Positions 11,281 to 23,300 of a stretch of DNA of 64,000 nucleotides are shown here, piece after piece (position 1 is the first letter of the stretch; every line of letters begins with the position of its first letter). Under the pieces are notes generated by a model. The model searched no databases. It saw only the letters and a list, made by a program, of their open reading frames with translations, and was not told the origin of the DNA. Origin of the DNA: Isoetes taiwanensis (Eukaryota > Streptophyta > Lycopodiopsida > Isoetales > Isoetaceae); assembly GCA_021234155.1 (NCBI GenBank), contig JAJEKV010000083.1, positions 898,332 to 962,331 on the forward strand, read 5' to 3'. The position numbers and the translations under genes were made by a program.

Positions 11281-11490
11281 TAAACCAAAATCTTGTGAAT
11301 GGTGACCACGGACTCATATGTCATCATCGTCCTCGTCGATGTCAAGCGCTAACCTCCTATTCCCCCTTATCCTCTAAGTCCTCAACAAAGTTTGAATTGA
11401 AACGCACTAATTTGCTTGAGACGCACTATAAAAGGAATCTTTGAAAGATTCCCTAAAATTCCCCTAAAAAGGTCACTTTTCGAGGGAAAT
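11281..11490. repeat. Left copy of an outer inverted repeat, next to a possible hAT tail
   Basis: From 11389 the sequence GTTTGAATTGAAACGCACT and then TTGAAAGATTCCCTAAAA runs rightward. The same block occurs inverted at 38690-38833. The two may be the true outer ends of the two-gene transposon. Just left of it, minus-strand codons FVEDLEDKGE lie in a short acidic frame that could be the tail of a hAT transposase. No matching target duplication was found at the two sites. Confidence 0.45.
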
Positions 11491-12100
11491 TTGTGACAAG
11501 TATGACAATTCAGACATTGAGGGAATAATTAAACCTATCTTCTAGTCAAAATTTGTTGATACCCTTTTTTGCCCCCTAGTGAAGTGTGGAAAATAGCTGC
11601 AATTTCAAGGACTCAGAAAAGCAGATATTAAAAAAAGCAGCAAGTGCACTAGAGTGACAGTAAGGTATTATACTCTATGTTTTTGAAATCTCTACAAAAT
11701 TATGAACAAAATTGTCAAAAATGCAACACATCTTCACTCTGCCTCAGTACTCAAGCTCTTTCCTAATTACATGTATGCCTTCTTCGACATACTTAAATTT
11801 TGCAGCTAAATCAGCATGTATCTCATCACACAGATGTTCCTCAATCTCTTTTCTTATAACCATTTTTTTTATGTGGTAGATAGAGTGTGGCCATGCAAAC
11901 TTTTATGCAATATCTAGTTTTGCACCTCGGGGTTTGCTGTATAAATTTATATAGATTCTTTTTATTAACATGACTTGTTGTATAAATTAGAATGAGGTTG
12001 AGGTTTTTCCCTAAAAAAATTAAAGAGTGTATGGCAATTTAGCATATTTTATTGTAACATTGTTGAGGTTATGTGTTTGAGTCTTTCAAATTGTAATATC
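11491..12100. other. AT-rich, no gene supported
   Basis: This stretch lies between the outer inverted repeat and the palindrome-bearing arm. It may be part of the left end of the two-gene transposon. I see no coding pattern. Confidence 0.4.
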
Positions 12101-12109
12101 ATAAGATAG

Positions 12110-12960
12110 TGAGTCTTCGTGGATGTGGATGCTTTTGGTATAAATTTATACCAGAAGGGTTCCTTTCAAAATTGAAGGGCACTATCGAAGGGTTCCTTTC
12201 AAAGTTGAAGGGCACTACCGAAGGGTGCCCTTCCGGTATAAATTTATACCGGAAGGAAGCACTTCGTAGAAAAGTGCATGTTCTAAAATATCGGAAGGGT
12301 TCTTTTCAAAGTTGAAGTGTGCAGTTGAAGGGCACCCTTCCGGTAAATTTATACCAAGAAATTTATACCAAGAAATTTGGTCGATTATAAATCTCTAAAA
12401 TAAGAGATTTTCTGAATTTAGTATGCAAAGTAGTGTGATAGTCCTAATGGTATGAATTTATACTCATCGGGCCTACACTGTTTAAAACTTTAAATATATA
12501 CAAAGAAGATATGTGAATGGTATAAATTTATACCACTGGAGTGTCTATGATATAAATTTATATCGAGGATAGATGTGAACGATATAACTCACTATTCAAG
12601 TCTCAATGGTACTATAAATTTATATTATCCGCCTGTATAAATGTATGCCGAGGAGAGATGTGAAAATAGTATAAATTTATATCGCTCAGTGCCTATGATA
12701 TAAACTCATACCGAGGAGAGATGTGAAGGGTATAAATTTATAGCACTCAAGTGTCTTTCGTATCAGTTATACCGCAAGGACAGACATTAATAGTATAAAT
12801 TTATACCATTAACCATCATTCATTTAAATTGGATTTATGTCAGAATTTTGGACCATTTTGGCACTGCAACTTTTTCCTGGGTTAGTAAATTTGCATCGAG
12901 AATGTGACTTTTTTTTATAACAGCACCACATGATTGCATTAAAAATTGAAAATATTTTAC
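12110..12960. repeat. Left arm of the outer transposon: array of 16-bp palindromes
   Basis: The perfect palindrome GGTATAAATTTATACC or close variants occurs about twelve times, at roughly 12136, 12234, 12345, 12450, 12518, 12550, 12608, 12668, 12697, 12730, 12760 and 12793, at 30-100 bp spacing. Between 12150 and 12330 it alternates with GAAGGG...CCCTTC words. From about 12790 the arm continues with CATCATTCATTTAAATTGG and TTATGTC, which reappears inverted near 37.87-37.90 kb next to one more palindrome. Subterminal clusters of short palindromes are a known feature of transposase binding regions in large plant DNA transposons, so that role is inferred here. Confidence 0.75.
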
Positions 12961-12988
12961 ATGTATATGTCGAGTGACATAATGCCAA

Positions 12989-14696
12989 TTACTTCTCAGA
13001 AGTGACGCCTAGAGATATCATAGCTTTCTTCCTCACTTCCGCAGGTATTGTAACCCTAGCAGTCTTGTTTAGGATGACCTTTGGGGTCCATGAAAACAAA
13101 ATAGTATCTAACTCAACCCAATCACCCCCTTCAATAGGGTTTCTCTTCTATTTCTTTGTCCAACAGTCTCGATATCTTTTTTCCTTTGCCGCTACATTTA
13201 ACTGGTGCACTGGACACCACCACTCCATAAGTACTTTGTTCACATTGCGGTCACCCACTTTTTTGCAAACATCTGAGATGGTGTAACCCATCCACACAGG
13301 GTATATCTCTTTGCGCTTTGGTACTATAAGTGCAAATTGATGGCAAAGCAAGTCATCTTTGGGATCATAATTCTCTAGCCCAAGATATTTAGGCCTTCCT
13401 TTCCTAGGACCAACATAATGTTTTTCAACAGCTGGAGGAGCCATCGACTTGCAAATACTACTAACCACATCATTAACTTCCTCAAGTGTTATCAAGTCTC
13501 TCCACCTAGACTTAGGTAGACATCCATCTTTCAGTTCATCAGAGGATGTGTCTACTTGTCCCAATAATCCATGTACCTATGTCCAATAATCTATCAATGC
13601 AAGGTTGGTATCATCGGGGTTATTTTTCCAATACTTGATGTATTCAAAAATGCCGTCCAATGTGCTTTGCAATGAATCCACCTCTGCAAAAGGCTTAAGA
13701 GCTTTTGGTTGACCCCTTGGAATCTTAGGTTTACCATGTTCATCTTCGTGCCATATAGGTACTCCCTCATCTGGCCTCCATTTATCATCTGAAGGTCTCA
13801 TCTTCCATTGCATTATTGGCTTATTTCACATGACCCAGAAAGTGTACTGAAGAGGTCTACATTGACCTTCCATATCAAGAGCATAACCTTCGATCAAATT
13901 CTTCCAATCAGACACCTCTTGTATGATCAACCCTATAGGAGAAGGTGAAATGCATTCACTAAGAACTTCCATTAATCTAGAAAGATTGGTCACAGTTTGA
14001 GATTTCAATCACAAGACTATACTTCCCAAACAATGCATCCACATCCTCATGAGTATGTTCGGACATTAAGAACTCTAAGTTCACTCTTTCAAAGACACCC
14101 ACAAATTGTTAAATAAGATAGGAATGAGAACATATACCTGTTTTTATTCTGTCCAGCACAATTGTCAAGTTGGAGGAGGAACTTTGGTGGTAGATCTTGA
14201 GATTGGGGACGTGAACTTGAGGCTCCAACATATTTAGAAGCACCCCAATTTCCTAAACCTTGCCTTAGTAAACTTCTCAAAATTATTAGGCTTTCTATCC
14301 GACAATGCACTAAGAGTGGTTGGCTACCACCTCCAGGGTTGTGGAGATCACCAGAATAACCACTCTCATAGTTCCTCAAGCACCTCATCACACTTCCAAT
14401 ATGAAAATCAGGACCATCACTCCACAATTGCAAACTAAAATGGCCATAATAAATTGGCACCGAGCTATGCACTATTGCACCTATCGAGAGATTTGCATAG
14501 GATAAGCTCTATTGATTTGCTTGGGTATGTAACTATCTTTGTGGCAAAAAGTCTTTGATTGATCCATCTTGTCATGTATAATACAAACATAGTTATTGGG
14601 TTCCAAACATGATAATGTTCTCCACATCCAATAAGTGGATCTACATGATAGTTGGTCTGTCATGTGATCTTTCATTTGCTCCCTTATCTTAGCCCC
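12989..14696 (-). pseudogene. Gene A, C-terminal part: DUF7869-like transposase-like protein
   Basis: The minus strand encodes, in broken frames, a transposase-like protein. Its start (33106) and N-terminal third lie at 33106-32045, and the gene is split by the 14699-32043 insertion. The fragment begins AKIREQMKDHM at the target duplication. It continues with IIHDKMDQSKT (near 14550), QLDNCAGQNKNRYMFSFL (near 14120), HTHEDVDALFGKYS (near 14045, in another frame) and a tail ending GVTSEK with TAA at 12989. The pair QLDNC.GQNKN and HTHEDVD is, from memory, the hallmark of the family catalogued as DUF7869, thought to have an RNase H-like fold. Frameshifts lie near 14090 and 13570, and an in-frame TAG at 13148 precedes the last 50 codons. 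The stop lies directly beside the palindrome arm, as expected for a transposon's own gene. Confidence 0.75.
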
Positions 14697-14749
14697 GAGG
14701 GGTTCACCTCTATGTAAGGGGCATATGGCATGTGCGTGCATCAGGTCAT

Positions 14750-15940
14750 GAGAAACCCCTATGTATACAGCTCAACCTCCGTAGAAACTCTTATGTATAC
14801 AGTCCTGAATTGTTGAAGCAGAATACCCGATTCCATACTTTTACACCCATTCTAAGCACAACTTGCCCTATCCTTAACCTTATTTTTACGTCCAGTAGTT
14901 ATTCATGCAGGCTATCCTCTACCTTAGATTTACATCCAATCTACAAATGTTGAAAACTTCACAAGTTTTCACAATGTTTTCACTAAATCTACTCCCAACT
15001 TGATTCAAGTTATTATGTGCTTGACCCCAATCATGGTTTAGGGTTTACCTCAGTGAAGATCTCAATGGTTAGGGTTCATCCATGGTGCCATTTTAGTTCA
15101 AAGGTCACTCCAAAAAATAAGAAAAATAAATGAAGAAAGAAATACGCTTGGAATACATATAGAAATATATTTTTTATTTAATTTATTTTAGCAATACATC
15201 ATTATGAAATTGATTATTGATAATTGTTAAATTGATTATTGTTACGGAATTTATTTTCGGGCACGTCTTTTAAGAACGTCATTATGGTGATTTTTGCCAT
15301 GCAGCTGCCGCTTATATCATCCTTTGATCCGAACTCTTCCTATTCCTCTGCCAATACCATCCTCTGATCCGAGCTCCACCTATTCCTCTCCCTATTCTGA
15401 CTTCATCTTTGATTCCTACAATGACTCGGACAAAGACTACCTCTAAAATCTGTCAGATCTGTTGAATCCAAGGAAGAGACCCATGGCTGTAGGGCACGAA
15501 AATGAAAGTTGTTGCGAAATTTTCCTGCTTGGAAGTGGTACACATGCGAGATCAAGGAGCTTATATTACTGAAAGGTGCAACAGTGGGTTGATCGGGTTA
15601 AACTTGCAGAGGAGCGGCTTCTGGAGATGAAAATTATTGCTGAAGGGAACGATCTGTTTGTGCAGCTGAGGATGCCACCTCCTGGAAGTTTTTAGTGCCT
15701 TCTCGGCTGGATGGACATTTTTAGTGCCTCTTGGACGTTTTTAGTAGCTTAGGTTTCCGTTTTCCCTGCTCTCCACAGTAAATACGAAATCTCCATAACT
15801 TCTTTTGTAAAGCTCTTGATCTAAAGTATTGATACAAAGGGTCTGTTTTGTAAATGGGGGTGTAAACTGCCACGCACAGGTAATGGTGCCCAGCGTTGCT
15901 GGGCATATGTTTGGTACATGTAGATGATCCGAAAGAAGAA
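14750..15940. other. Left interior of the inner TIR transposon, no gene supported
   Basis: A local duplication near 15318-15398 shares TCCGA.CTC and CCTATTCCTCT. A hairpin like those of Helitron ends lies at 15888-15904 and is listed separately. Otherwise the sequence is AT-rich with no coding pattern. Confidence 0.4.
15888..15912 (-). mobile_element. Helitron-like terminal hairpin
   Basis: GCCCAGC GTT GCTGGGC at 15888-15904 is a perfect 7-bp stem. On the minus strand it is followed by ACCATTACCTG, matching the plus-strand ACCATTACTAG after the hairpin at 7773-7789, but the CTRR word is changed. It sits directly beside the foldback element and may be a relic end. Confidence 0.35.
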
Positions 15941-15941
15941 A

Positions 15942-16478
15942 AGGCCATTAGGGTTTTTGAGATTAAAAAGGGCCTTCAAAACATGCCAACTAAGCCAAAT
16001 GAAGATAAATGAACTACCAATCAAAATCAGAGGGCGAAGAGGTCCGGTCGGCCAAAAGCTATAATAACTCCTTTGGATCACATTTTCTAGCATAACTATT
16101 GATAGAAAAGTCAAATGAAACTCGTTTAATGCAATGGATAGATCGTTGAGATCTTTCCAACCTTAGGTGCTTTGCACATATTTTAACCATTTAGGATTGT
16201 CAAAACTCCAAAAATATGGTTTTACCATTTTTTACTATCCTGGGGGCTAAAAGATATGAAACCACCCAAGGTTGGAAAGATCTCAATGAGATCTATCTAT
16301 TGCACCAAACAAACTCATTTGGACTTTTCTATCAACACTTATGCTAGAAAAATGTGATCCATGAGTTGAATAACTGATTTTCTTGGATCAGACATGGTCT
16401 GTTTTTCCCCATTGGTAGTTCATATAGCTTAACAATTCTTAGAAGGCCCTTTTATGATCTCAAAAAATCCCTAATGCC
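15942..16478. repeat. Long inverted-repeat foldback
   Basis: The left arm (15942-16175) and right arm (16256-16478) are imperfect reverse complements over about 225-235 bp. Shared words are GGC(C)ATTAGGG, TGAGAT.A.AAAGGGCCTTC, GAACTACCAAT, GGATCACATTT.TCTAGCATAA, TTGATAGAAAAGTC and GAGATCTTTCCAACCTT. About 80 bp separate the arms. A transcript across it would form a long, mostly paired stem. It may be a foldback MITE or an inverted duplication. No coding sequence lies inside. Confidence 0.8.
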
Positions 16479-16493
16479 AGACATAGACTGACT

Positions 16494-16822
16494 GACTTTG
16501 CAATAATGAGATGGGCTTCACATGTAATATATTATAAACTTCGAAGCTTTTCGTTCTAACTAACTTTGTAATCTTGGGATAAGCTTCACTTGAATTATAT
16601 TATAAACTTCGGAACTTCCTCGTTCTAATATGGAAATTTATTGGCAAAGTTGTAGACATGTCGTTATACATATAGTCACTAATTTTGCACTTTGTATATT
16701 GGAGGAAGAGATAACAGTCACTAATTTTGTACTTTTTTTGGTATATTTAGAGGAAGAGGTTTTAGTATGAAGGATTTTTTTTTGGTATATTTATAGAAAG
16801 AGGTTTTAGTATGAAGGATTTT
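16494..16822. repeat. Short tandem duplications
   Basis: Two copies of about 66 bp at 16494-16560 and 16561-16628 share ATTATAAACTTCG and CGTTCTAA. A further pair near 16735-16822 shares TTGGTATATTTA and AGAGGTTTTAGTATGAAGG. Both lie within the inner TIR element. Confidence 0.65.
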
Positions 16823-17658
16823 AAAGTTTGTCTATTTTGTTGCATTTATACACCCACTTTAGGTTTGAAATGTATAAGAATCTTCTTTTACTGGACACCC
16901 AAATGGGAGAATATAAACATTAAGAAATTATATTTTTTGTGAAATTTGACCTTAGGCAGTATTCAAACTTGCACAACATATCAAGGCAAAAGATGGCCAT
17001 GCAACACCATGGCTGCATTTGATTTCAGTAGTCTAATTCTACTGAATATATTAGTCAAAGTTTGTAACTCTATTATGTGAGTGGTCTTTGCTACTATTTG
17101 TATTACACGAAAATGATGTAGTAATCAGTTTACATGAGGATGGTAGTTGCCAGAAAGAACATACTGTGATCACATGATAGGCACTATGCCACGAAACATT
17201 TTCCTTTCAAAATTTTCTAGCCTACTTGTCCACAAAAAGCAGGCAAAAAAAATAAAGCAGCCTTTTTTTGGTGTAAAGCATGTTACGTTTGAGGATTTTT
17301 AGTTATAGCAAGTGAGCTGTTTAAACAGAGTACCCATCATAATGTTTCTCTTGGCTCTTGGCTCTAGTATTATCAATACACTGGAAATTGTAACATCATT
17401 AGAAAATATTCGAATGGGTTAACAAAAGCAAGGATAGCCTTTTCTTTGATCTTGGCCTCAAGCCTTTTGCCCTAGGCAATCGTGCTAGGGAGGACAATCA
17501 ACTTGAATAACCAGAATTCTTCATAATGGTGAAACAAACATATATATCAATCTTAGGCAGGAAGTCTGCAAGAGAAAAATAAAAGAGAAGATGAGAATTC
17601 ATTTTCGATGCTTGCAACATCAATGAGGTTGAGAAAACCACATAACTTCAACTGCTAC

Positions 17659-17737
17659 CTTCATTAGTGGTCACTGAGCAAGAAAACACAAGCCCCTAGA
17701 GCTTGCTTAGCGAGGGAACAAAAACATGAGGCATGTT
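17659..17737 (-). pseudogene. SNU13: SNU13/NHP2L1 pseudo-exon 4
   Basis: After an acceptor TTGCAG at 17738-17743 (minus strand) the codons read NMPHVFVPS, then with a one-base shift AKQALG, then a C, and after another shift CSVTTNE ending at a donor AAG/GTAGC. This follows the order NVPYVFVPSKQALGRACGV...CSVTSNE of the L7Ae-type protein SNU13 (human NHP2L1, 15.5K), which binds kink-turns in U4 snRNA and box C/D snoRNAs. About five codons are missing and the frame is broken. It is the downstream neighbour of the pseudo-exons at 24793-25118; the LINE now separates them within the intron. Intron signals are retained, so it derives from genomic DNA rather than a processed copy. Confidence 0.75.
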
Positions 17738-17869
17738 CTGCAAGCATTTAACATATTCTAGGATTACGTGAGGCAAGAGAAGAATCATAACGAACAAATA
17801 GGAGAGTGGATCGGGGATGGCGGAAGTGCGAGCGCGGGAGGGAGAGCAGAAACCCTTCTACCCTAAACC

Positions 17870-20350
17870 ATGAAACTCTTCACGATCCTGGTCCAAGGAG
17901 AGAGATTCTCTTGTGGATGGCTTGAAGGTGAGAGTGCATGGCTATGGGAGAGCCTGGTGTATAACAGATTCTTCCCTGAAGAATCGTTTACACCTATTTC
18001 TTCAATGGTTCCTCAATGGGAGGTTACGCTTCTTGAATCTTGGTTGGGGGAGTTTGTGGGAGATAGGAATGCAAGTGCGGCTGGTATTTTCCATACGTAC
18101 TGCTCGTGGTCAGATAGCAAAATAGTGGTAAAAGTTTATAGCTAGAAGCACAGATTGCTTGCAGATTAGTGAAAAGTTAGGAAATATTAAAAAAATGGAA
18201 AAAAAAAAGGACGGGGTTAGTTGGAAACTTGATGGATCGGGGGCAAAATGCAGGGAATGTCACGGCCATTGGGATGGATGGGGTTGGTATTGGGAAATGT
18301 CGCGAGAATATCTGAAAGGGGCAGATTTGGGGGAAAAAAGGACAACAGTGACGGGAGGAAATAATGGCAAAAGGGATGACGGGATTGCAGAATTATTGGA
18401 TACCATTCGTACCCTAAGTGTGAAGGGCCATAGCCAAATCCGAGAGATAGTGGATCACCTTGTAGCGATCGAGAAAGGTGAAAAGGTGAAGGAATTTGTA
18501 GCTTTTGGAGATTTCCTTACCTCTACTGCAGATATGGTGAACACCAGGCGATCTTCAGGAGTGGGGACCTTGCAAAAGGAAGGAGGCAAATGGATCAAAT
18601 CTTTTGGACTATGCACGAATCGGGTGGGGAAAGAAGTGGGAAAGGGGACTACTGAGATAAAGAACCGGTGTTTGTGGGTAAGCCTCTTTCGAAATGCAAA
18701 TTTGAGAGAAAATAAACTTAAATTTTTGAAATCTGAGGCCTTATTGGTTGCATTAAATCACGAGGGGTAAGACTTCAATTTTTTTAAAAGGGGAACGGAG
18801 AGATTGGAACGGGGTCGTTATCAGCCGATTCTCTTGGATAGACTTTCCTTTTTTATGGTAGAATGTGGTAACATCAAAGCGGCCAATATCCTTCTCAAAA
18901 TAGGGGTACTATTTCCAAAGCCAATACTCAAGTTTTCTTCCGAAATGGTTTTCATCCTTTGATTCCCAAAACTTCTCTGAACTATTCCACCCGGCTTGGA
19001 CATATTTACAAGGATTAAATCCCCTCAGATTGGAATGAGCGCCTACTCTCACTCTGTTTCAGAATCTGAGAATATCATAAGGCGGGAAATCTCCCAAGAC
19101 AAAAGCCCCAAAAGTATGGGCACAAATTGACATCCCAGAAGCCAATCCACTGAAGAAATTAAATTTGTGGATTATTTTGGTAATCCCAAATCCTTGAAGC
19201 TGGTATGGCAGGGCCTGCCTCAGCCATGCTCGGCTTGTGGCATCAGACTTCATGGGGGAAAAATATGTAAAGGGGGAAGGGAGATTAAGATTGTGCTCAA
19301 GGAGGCAAACCCAGGGAAGCAGAAGGAAGAGGGCTGGATTACGCCAAATAAGGGAAGGATAGAAAGACAAAGGCAGAACAGGAATGGCAGTGAGAAAAGA
19401 AAAAAAAGGAAACAAAGAATCAGAGAGGAGAAAGAGAAAGAAAAGGCCAAGGCAGAATATGGAAAGAGTGTGGAAAGGAGGACAAGGAGTGAATGGAAAA
19501 AGAAAGTTCAATTCATGGAGGAATCTTCGAAAGTTAAGGTCCTCAATAATCCCGAATCTAAAGGGAAAAGTATTATGGAGAACAATCCCACTGAAAAAAT
19601 CAGACCCAGTTCTCTGACAATCAGGGAACCCCAATTTGTCGGGAATGTTTACTCCTCTTCTGAGGAATCAACTGGATATAAAGAAAAAGGGGGGCCAAGC
19701 TCACCCAAGTCTACTGCTGATTCCCTCTACCCGTTGTGGAGCTTTTCCCCAAAGAACCAGGGATCATTGAGAAGATACCAGTAGAACAAGTGCCTTCCAC
19801 AGACATCTCCAAACACCACTCTGATCATGATGGAGCCTTACCTGAAGGTACAGATACAGATATAGATCAAAGCATATCACAGGGACATGCAAATGATCAA
19901 GTTGAGCATGACAATGTTCTGAGCCAAAAGGTTACAATTCCAGAAGGCCAAGGAATTGGTGCTGAACACAATAGTAGACCTCTAAGTCCAGCTGGCCAAG
20001 AATTGGGAACTCACCCCCAAATGCTTGTAACTCCAGTAGGCCAGGGAACTATTAGTGAACAAACCAATAGACTTGTAAGCCCTGCTGGACAAGAATTGGT
20101 AATGGACACCCCAATGGCGGAAAAAGATATCTTCAAAACACCAGCTGCACAGTTAAGAGAATTGAAGGACAATTCATCCATACTGCATGGAAAGTTTTGG
20201 GAGGGTGAAGAGGATAGTGAAGATGAAACTGGGAGAAATTCAAATGAACTAATCTTTGCCACCCCACTTCCACAGACGAAAAAAAGACAGAAGAAGGTCT
20301 ATACCCCCAGGGAGAATGGGCCTGTAACCAGAAGTTCCAAAGTCCAATGA
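17870..20350 (+). pseudogene. LINE ORF1 (gag-like, CCHC zinc knuckle), frameshifted
   Basis: ORF1 is spread over at least two frames. An N-terminal frame from ATG 17870 holds GWLEGESAWLWESLVYNR. The middle frame at 19167-19784 contains VWQGLPQPCSACGIRLHGGK followed by IC, which gives an exact C-x2-C-x4-H-x4-C zinc knuckle, followed by a lysine/glutamate-rich stretch. The C-terminal frame (19736-20350) is polar with repeated GQE/GQG motifs and ends VTRSSKVQ. In plant L1 elements this protein binds the element RNA and forms the ribonucleoprotein particle. The stop TGA at 20348-20350 overlaps the ATG of ORF2. Frame changes and at least one stop in the region 18770-19170 show it is inactive. Confidence 0.75.
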
Positions 20351-23300
20351 AGATTGTGTCTTGGAATCTAAGAGGGATTAAGGGCCCCTAAAGAGGAAAA
20401 GGGCTCGATTGCCTTGAAGGAACTAAAGGCGCATAATCTTCTTTGCAAGAGCATAGATTACACGTCTTTGAGGCATCAAATCTAGGCGGGATGGATTTTC
20501 CCCAATGGAGACTCAATATGGGCCCCTTGGCCGAGATGGCACTAAAGGGGCATATGTATTGCTGGAATGGATATAAAAAAAAATTCCTTTTCCTTGCACT
20601 CTTGAGGTAGATGGCGGTGGTGTTCTTGGAGGTAGAAACGGAAAGTGTAGGCATTATCAATGTTTATGCTTCCACTTCCCTGAGAGAGGGAGATACAATG
20701 GAAAAATATGACCTAGATTACCACTGCAGGGGGACGAATACAAATAACCGGATTCTCGGTGGAGATTTTAATAATACCCCTCATGGGAGCGTAAAGGGGA
20801 AAAAACTTAACATGTCAAAAGGAGAGATCCCAATGGGACAAGTTAGCCCATAACTTTGTCCCTCTTAGATCTAATGCATACTCATGGTGTAATAAAAGAC
20901 AAGGGAATGATAGGGTATATTGTCTCCTTGACGGGTTTTACACCAATATATCTACCTTAGAAGGATGGGATAGCTTGATTATTGAGAATGACCTGCGGAA
21001 CTCAATATCGATCACTATCCACAAGTTACGGACACGTATCCCCGCCTCGGAATAGACATCTTTGATACATCATTCAAGTTTAATGTTAGTCTGCTGAGTA
21101 ACAAGACCTTTTGTGAAGACTTTGCAAGGTTTTATGGTACTCTGGAAAGAGTTAATGCTAGTGGCTCAATGAAAGAGTTCATTAGGAAATGTAAGCAGAT
21201 CAAAAACTGGATTAAGCAATGGGGTAGGGAGTGGAACAAAAGGAAGAAACAGGAAAAGATGGGAGTGTACTTGGAAATGAGGGATATCAGACAGAGGCTT
21301 TTTCTGGACAAAAGTAATGTGTTGCTGCACCAGAGAGAAGAACTCCTGGAAAGAAAAGTAAAGCTAATTGAAGAGCATGAAGCTAAAAGCTTGGCAGTCA
21401 AGAGCAGAAGTCTGTATGTTAACCAAATGGATGACTGCAGCTCTAAATTCTTCTATAGAGCAGCCAAAAGCAGGATCATGAACAATGGAATAGTCTCATT
21501 GCATGATGAGAATCAGGGTGAACTTTCCAAACAAGAGGACATTCAGAAATTATTCTTCAATAAATACAAGGAACTCTTTGCAGCCACCTGTACAGATAAT
21601 GGAAAAATGATGGAGTTCTTTGATTACCTTGGCCCTAAGGATACACATATTGAAGATCAGCAGCTTCTAGCCACTCCAATGGAGACAGAGATTCTTGCAA
21701 CTATCAGAAGTATGGCCCATGGGAAAAGCCCGGGTCCCCGATGATGGGTCACCACCGGAATTTTATGAACACTTTTGGAGCATTATGGATAAAGACATTA
21801 CTACATTTATCCAAGGAGCCTGGCAGGCAAAAAATTTACACCCAGCAATAAATGCAGGTTTAATTGCACTAGTGCCAAAAGTGGACAAGCCCACTACATT
21901 CTCAGACTTGAGGCCAATATGACTCACAAATGTGTCATACAAGATATTGGCCAAAATTTTTGCAAATAGAATCAAGAAAATCTGCGAGGAAAAATTAATC
22001 CAGGTTCGGGCTTTCTCCCAGGGCTTTCATTGGGGCTTATGAGGGTCTACACTGGAATGGGGTTACCAATCAAGGCTGTGTACTGCTCAAACTGGACTTT
22101 AGGAGAGCCTATGATACCATCAATTGGAACTTTCTATACAGAGCCATGGACCAGCTAGGGTTCTCAGAGCAAGTGATTGCAAAAATTGCTGGATTTAATG
22201 TTACAGGGTGCTCTGCAGTCATGGTTAATGGTTCCCCATCTTCCTTCTTTGAATGCAAAAGAGGGGTTAGACAGGGGTGTCCTCTAGCTCCTTACCTGTT
22301 CCTTATTGTGGCTGAAATGGTAACAAGGATCATCATGAAGCTGCAACAAACAGACAAAATCTGTTGTCTCAAGCTTCCTAGTTCAACTGACACCTTGTCA
22401 GTTATGCAATATGCTGATGACACGTTTGTGTTCTTGAGAAAGCAGGGAGACAGTATCAAGAACTTTCTGGAGGCAATGGATCTCTTTGGGAAGGCATCTG
22501 GGGTGGTTTTGAACAAAGATAAGTGTGCAATCATTTTAGACAGCTCAGATGACAGTATTCATGGAATCAAAGTATGTGGCCTCCATACTGCTACAAAATT
22601 ATTGGGTCTGCCTCTTGCCCTTAACATGAGCATGCATGGCTTATGGGAACCAATTGTCATCAAAATTAAAAAGAAACTCCAAATGTACCCCAAGTCTCTA
22701 TCTTTGGCTGGAAGAGTGCAAATAATTAATGGAGTTATAGCCAGCTCTCATGTTTATTTTTCTTCAGCTATAATTGCAGACAAGAAAACATACTAGGAGT
22801 TAGAGATCATCATGAAAGAATTTATATGGCAGGGGGCACACATGGTGGGGTGGAAACATCTCACCCTCCCTAGGAAAAAAGGAGGACTAGGATGTAAAGA
22901 TCTGTTTTTACAGGCCCAGGTTTTGGCAGCAAAACTGGTGTGGAGATCCTTGGTTTTAGCATCAAGGTCTCCTGCCCTTCTACTCACCAAATTCTGGATT
23001 CAAAAATCTTCTTTGGTAGGGAGTCCATCTACCCCTCATCACCTTCCAGATTCAGCATTCTACCAACTTAATCCTGCTCCAGGTACATCTACCATTATGA
23101 GAAGAATTATCCAAGCCTGGAATAAGGTTTCTGTTTGTTTTAAGGCCCATCCAATTGAAAAGGTTTCTGGGGACTTTAATTTCTTTTGGCATCAGGGCTT
23201 AGTTGATGAGGAGGATGGATGTCTAGCTTTAAAGCACCCAAAGAAATATAAAGAGTGGAAACTCAGTGGATTAGATACTGTTGGAAGTATGTCTAATGGT

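Noticed and set aside
11389-11402. CRISPR-like repeat GTTTGAATTGAAAC
   Set aside because: It occurs singly, is part of a long inverted repeat, and the genome is a plant.
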